A stretch of 64,000 nucleotides of DNA from Nitrospirae bacterium MYbin3 (GTDB taxonomy: Bacteria; Nitrospirota; Thermodesulfovibrionia; Thermodesulfovibrionales; Dissulfurispiraceae): contig PEAD01000015.1 of the NCBI GenBank assembly GCA_002753335.1, positions 1 through 64,000 on the forward strand, written 5' to 3'. Positions within the stretch are counted from its first letter, which is position 1; every line of letters starts with the position of its first letter. The position numbers and the translations under genes are program-made. The notes beneath the pieces were generated by a model that saw nothing but the letters and a program-made list of their open reading frames with translations, searched no databases and had not been told where the DNA came from. Of this stretch, positions 60,953-64,000 are shown piece after piece.

Positions 60953-61767
60953 AATACGAGCGTCATCCAATAAAGAGCAGGCCCCGCATAAAGCGAGCCA
61001 TCAAGCTTGTCCAGAATGCCTCCGTGGCCCGGCACTATAGAGCCGGAATCCTTCACGCCTGCATCCCGCTTGAACATCGATTCTACAAGATCTCCGGCAA
61101 TAGTCACCAAACCTATAACAGCGCCCATAGCCGCTAAAGAGGCATCAGGGCTTTTCGTCAATAAAAGCCTGCCTAAAATAAGTGCAGCAATAATTCCACC
61201 GGCAACAGAACCTACAGCGCCTTCCACAGTTTTGTTAGGGCTTACCGACGGATAAAGCTTTCTTTTCCCAAGGTTCGTGCCGACATAAAAGGCCAAGCTG
61301 TCAGAAGCCCAGACGCAGCCGTAAAGAAATATAATCCATTCAGCCCCCTGAAGCCTGAGATACCATTGTGCGCTCATAAGATTCGGAACATACAGGAAGC
61401 CTATTATGGCCGGCGCAAGATCAGAGAGAGAGGCTGAAGGCTCTTTTATCAAGAAAAGACGCGCCGATGCCATAAGCACAAACGAAAGCATGAAGAATAT
61501 TCCGTTGATGCTGTATCCGCTCATATCTATGACCGAATAGCGCGACAGATATAGGGATGACATCAGGAGCAGTCCGCTGACTATGCCCCATATCGCCAGC
61601 TCTTTTCTGGTTTTGTACATCGAATAAAATTCTGCCTGCCCCAGCGCAGATACCAGCGAAAGCAACAAAAGGAAATAAACGGACGAAAGTTTTGTGATAT
61701 ATAGGTAGAGCAGCGGCAGCGCGACAGCCGCGACCACAAGGCGCTGAAGATGCATCAACCGCCCCAC
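60949..61767 (-). CDS. cdsA: phosphatidate cytidylyltransferase CdsA
   Basis: A 272-residue membrane enzyme making CDP-diacylglycerol for phospholipids. Several membrane helices and the family signature SMFKRDAGVKDSGSIVPGHGGILDKLDG near the C-terminus are present, as is SDSLAFYVGTNLGKRKLYPSVSPNKTVEG. It overlaps uppS by 13 bases in the typical uppS-cdsA-dxr-rseP run. Confidence 0.95.
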   Translation of the reverse strand: MGRLMHLQRLVVAAVALPLLYLYITKLSSVYFLLLLSLVSALGQAEFYSMYKTRKELAIWGIVSGLLLMSSLYLSRYSVIDMSGYSINGIFFMLSFVLMASARLFLIKEPSASLSDLAPAIIGFLYVPNLMSAQWYLRLQGAEWIIFLYGCVWASDSLAFYVGTNLGKRKLYPSVSPNKTVEGAVGSVAGGIIAALILGRLLLTKSPDASLAAMGAVIGLVTIAGDLVESMFKRDAGVKDSGSIVPGHGGILDKLDGSLYAGPALYWMTLVL

Positions 61768-62489
61768 GAATTAAAGGCTTTGGGTTGTGATAGATTTACG
61801 GCTCCGAAACGCCTGCTGCGCTTCTGGTATTCTCTGACAGCCTCAAGAAGTTCGTCTTTGGTAAAATCGGGCCAGAGCGTGTCGGTGAAATAAAACTCAG
61901 AATAGGCCGACTGCCATAGCAGAAAATTACTGATGCGCTGCTCACCGCTCGTCCTGATTATGAGGTCCGGGTCCGGCACTCCGGCTGTGTCCATCAGGCT
62001 ACTGAAAAGCTCCTCATTAACAGTATCGGCTGAAGCTCCTGATTGAACTATTTTTTTTGCGGCCCTTATTATCTCGTCGCGGCCGCCATAGCTTAGAGCA
62101 CACTGCAGCGTCAGCCTTTTATTTTCTGCGGTGCCCTTCTCGACCTGCTCAATCACTGCACCTACGGTGCGCGGCAGCCTGTCGCGGTTTCCGATTATCC
62201 TGAACCTTATGCCTTCCCTCATAAAATTTAGAAACTCCCTCGACAGGGTAGTTTCCAGAAGCCCCATAATTACGGATATCTCATCCTCCGGCCTTTTCCA
62301 GTTCTCGATAGAAAAAGCATACAGAGACAATGCCTCTATGCCTATACCGGTTGCGGCCTCGACCATCTCCGAAACCCTCTCAACTCCCCTTTTATGCCCT
62401 TCAACGCGCGGCAATCCCCGCATCTCGGCCCACCGTCCATTGCCGTCCATTATAATGCCTATATGCTTTGGTATTGACGATTTTTCCAA
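61755..62489 (-). CDS. uppS: undecaprenyl diphosphate synthase UppS
   Basis: A 244-residue cis-prenyltransferase supplying the C55 lipid carrier for peptidoglycan and LPS. Motifs are IIMDGNGRWAEMRGLPRVEGHKRG, LSLYAFSIENWKRP and DLIIRTSGEQRISNFLLWQSAYSEFYFTDTLWPD. First member of the envelope-lipid run, 19 bases after the VCBS-repeat gene. Confidence 0.97.
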   Translation of the reverse strand: MEKSSIPKHIGIIMDGNGRWAEMRGLPRVEGHKRGVERVSEMVEAATGIGIEALSLYAFSIENWKRPEDEISVIMGLLETTLSREFLNFMREGIRFRIIGNRDRLPRTVGAVIEQVEKGTAENKRLTLQCALSYGGRDEIIRAAKKIVQSGASADTVNEELFSSLMDTAGVPDPDLIIRTSGEQRISNFLLWQSAYSEFYFTDTLWPDFTKDELLEAVREYQKRSRRFGAVNLSQPKAFNSWGG

Positions 62490-62508
62490 AAAAAACCTCC
62501 AGAAAAAA

Positions 62509-64000
62509 CTACATGCCCTTCATAGGATAAATATTGAGCGTTACACCCAGTGGGCTTCTGCCTTTTAGCACGTTGGTCATATTCACACCAAAAAGAGATT
62601 TCGAAAGCACCACAAGTTTGTTGTCGATGAAAACATAATCGTAAAGCTCTCCGCTTATCTTATCAACAAGAGTCCTCTCTTCTACGGTCAGCCCGTTCCA
62701 AAGAAGGCTTTTTATGGCCGACTTCCTGTAGCCAAGCCCCCGTGACATCCCGACAAGCGGTGTGCGGAATGGGGCAAGAATCTCTCCGTAGTTGTTCAGC
62801 ATCCTGTCTTTGATGGCCCATTCGCCCCTGTCAACCATGACTGTAGGAGCTTCTTTTTTATAGCTTATAGAAAACCCTCCGTAGTCCTGTCTGCTCCGCC
62901 AAACATTCACTCCGCTCTCGTTGTAAAGGGTCAGATATCCTTCGTGGTCCCATGCAAGAACCCCTTTTTCTCCGCCGATCGCCCTGATAAACTGAAAGTC
63001 GTATATATTCACTCCGGAAGGAATCTTGAACCTTTCGGCCTTCTTGTATGCGCCGTCTTTAAATACTATAGTGAAAACATCGCCGTCATAACCTGAACTC
63101 TTGTCAAACTCCTGCCCCAAGATGCTTCCTTCAAAAGCGCGAACAAACATCCCATTAATCTTGGCAAGCAAAACCAACCCCCCCGGAACGCCGCCTTTCA
63201 CCTGAGTCGGCTTAGCTGGATCGAATTCGTATATGTAGGAATTGACCACACCTTCGGACATCGCGGTTACAAGGATTTTGGACCGTCCGCCTTTGCCAGA
63301 CTCTATTGTGTCCATCCACAATATCTCGCCCTTGGGCGCAGCCTTTAATGTCCAGAGCAGCTTCAGGTCAAGTCCGTAGCGGTACACCTCAATTTCATCA
63401 CCTGCAGATAGAAGCAGATCCTGAATGCCGTCGCCGTCAACATCTCCGAGCGCCATATGTCTAGACCGTGAAGGCAGATCTATCGATAGCAGCACAGCGC
63501 CTTCCTGTTCGGCGTACAAACCTGATTTGAAGCGCAGCTCCTTTACATGGCCGCTGTTTATTGATGCAGCGCTTCCGCCGAACTGCTTTGCATCATTTGC
63601 CCAGAAAAATTTTTGTGTCAGGTTTATCAGGCCTGCCGACTCTGTCGAATCAAGGGCCAGCAGAATTTCTGCACCTTTTTCTCTGGCTTCGGCCGTAAGC
63701 TTAGCGATGTCTTCGGTCTCGATGCCGGTGTCAATAAGCTCAAACCTGCCGCTGTCCTTGAGAAGCTGGTAATAGGCGTCTCCCAAATACCAGTCAACCT
63801 TGCCCTGATAAAAGAGCAGTTTGACCTTCTTTGCCGGAATCTTTATTTTGGCCTTCTCGAAATCTTCGGGCTTGCCCTGAACTATCGCACCTTCTGAAGT
63901 ATCATCACTTGCTGATACTATCTCGATATTCCCTACCGGCATCTCCATGCGACCCAATGCCTCTTTTGTTACAGGATGGACAAACTTTACTCCTTCTGTA
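62509..64000 (-). CDS. VCBS/FG-GAP-repeat protein with FlgT-like N-terminus (5' end beyond window)
   Basis: The frame is open to the window's right edge, so the N-terminus is missing (at least 496 residues remain). The visible start, FVHPVTKEALGRMEMPVGNIEIVSA, and the following segment with two alpha/beta blocks (residues about 40-105) resemble FlgT/LPS-linked middle domains. The C-terminal two thirds hold a beta-propeller-like region with MALGDVDGDGIQDLLLS, an FG-GAP/VCBS calcium loop. It is probably exported. Function unknown. Confidence 0.65.
   Translation of the reverse strand, partial: TEGVKFVHPVTKEALGRMEMPVGNIEIVSASDDTSEGAIVQGKPEDFEKAKIKIPAKKVKLLFYQGKVDWYLGDAYYQLLKDSGRFELIDTGIETEDIAKLTAEAREKGAEILLALDSTESAGLINLTQKFFWANDAKQFGGSAASINSGHVKELRFKSGLYAEQEGAVLLSIDLPSRSRHMALGDVDGDGIQDLLLSAGDEIEVYRYGLDLKLLWTLKAAPKGEILWMDTIESGKGGRSKILVTAMSEGVVNSYIYEFDPAKPTQVKGGVPGGLVLLAKINGMFVRAFEGSILGQEFDKSSGYDGDVFTIVFKDGAYKKAERFKIPSGVNIYDFQFIRAIGGEKGVLAWDHEGYLTLYNESGVNVWRSRQDYGGFSISYKKEAPTVMVDRGEWAIKDRMLNNYGEILAPFRTPLVGMSRGLGYRKSAIKSLLWNGLTVEERTLVDKISGELYDYVFIDNKLVVLSKSLFGVNMTNVLKGRSPLGVTLNIYPMKGM

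Overview
The window looks like chromosome of a motile, diderm (LPS-bearing), probably anaerobic bacterium. Lipid A genes (lpxD-fabZ-lpxA-lpxI), BamA/Skp and ADP-heptose synthesis show the outer membrane. MotAB and FlaG-type genes show flagella, and a full pilMNOPQ plus minor-pilin set shows type IV pili. The anaerobic (CbiD/CbiX) cobalamin route with a B12-controlled ThiC-like gene, together with selenocysteine-containing genes, fits a strict anaerobe. The overall mix resembles Nitrospirota/Thermodesulfovibrionia or deltaproteobacterial lineages. That placement is inference from gene content, because no rRNA is present.

Layout. (1) 1-3.2 kb: a TMTC-like TPR membrane protein convergent with a prepilin, separated by a perfect bidirectional terminator. 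(2) 3.2-12.2 kb, + strand: outer-membrane biogenesis and lipid A (bamA, ompH, lpxD, fabZ, lpxA, lpxI), a membrane protein, gltX and two small genes. (3) 12.2-14.1 kb: glnS interrupted by an in-frame TAA exactly at its KMSKS catalytic motif, then tRNA-Leu(CAG). (4) 14.1-16.8 kb, - strand: motB, motA and a cyclic-nucleotide-binding protein with a FliG-C-like tail. (5) 16.8-31.8 kb, - strand: a 16-gene overlapping cobamide operon headed by a sigma70 promoter, a cobalamin riboswitch and an attenuator. It begins with a ThiC-family gene (probably bzaF, 5-hydroxybenzimidazole synthase) and runs through cobUTSC, cbiP, cbiB, cobD, cbiA, a cbiX-cbiC fusion, the cbiMNQO cobalt transporter, an adenosyltransferase and cbiD. 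(6) 31.8-37.2 kb, - strand: NtrC-type regulator, histidine kinase, Kup K+ transporter and a short MetE-like protein.

(7) 37.2-41 kb, + strand, is the most interesting part. An ArsR-type regulator is followed by two tiny selenoproteins that ordinary ORF calling misses because of in-frame TGA codons: an exported MerP/HMA-like protein with U-x-x-N in place of C-x-x-C, and a thioredoxin-like protein with G-x-x-U. Next come a TauE/SafE permease, a selenocysteine-containing SelD, and a second, paralogous TauE/SafE permease. Each TGA is followed by a plausible bacterial SECIS hairpin. I read this as a selenium-dependent metal(loid) or sulfur/selenium handling operon.

(8) 41-46 kb: small motility-associated genes (SprA-like, YjfB-like, FlaG-like), an MFS carrier, a 2x[4Fe-4S] ferredoxin, and a DsrH-E-F-TusA-like sulfur relay operon. 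(9) 46-57.8 kb, - strand: type IV pilus genes in two units, pilMNOPQ (ending in a terminator) and then FimT/GspH, pilV, pilW, pilX, pilY1. (10) 57.8-64 kb, - strand: rfaE2, NUDIX, rseP, dxr, cdsA, uppS and a 5'-truncated VCBS-repeat protein running off the right edge. I saw no insertion sequences, prophage or CRISPR arrays. The repeats seen are short heptanucleotide arrays inside cbiN and cbiP, one imperfect inverted repeat between ompH and lpxD, and a 15-bp tandem duplication upstream of the riboswitch promoter.
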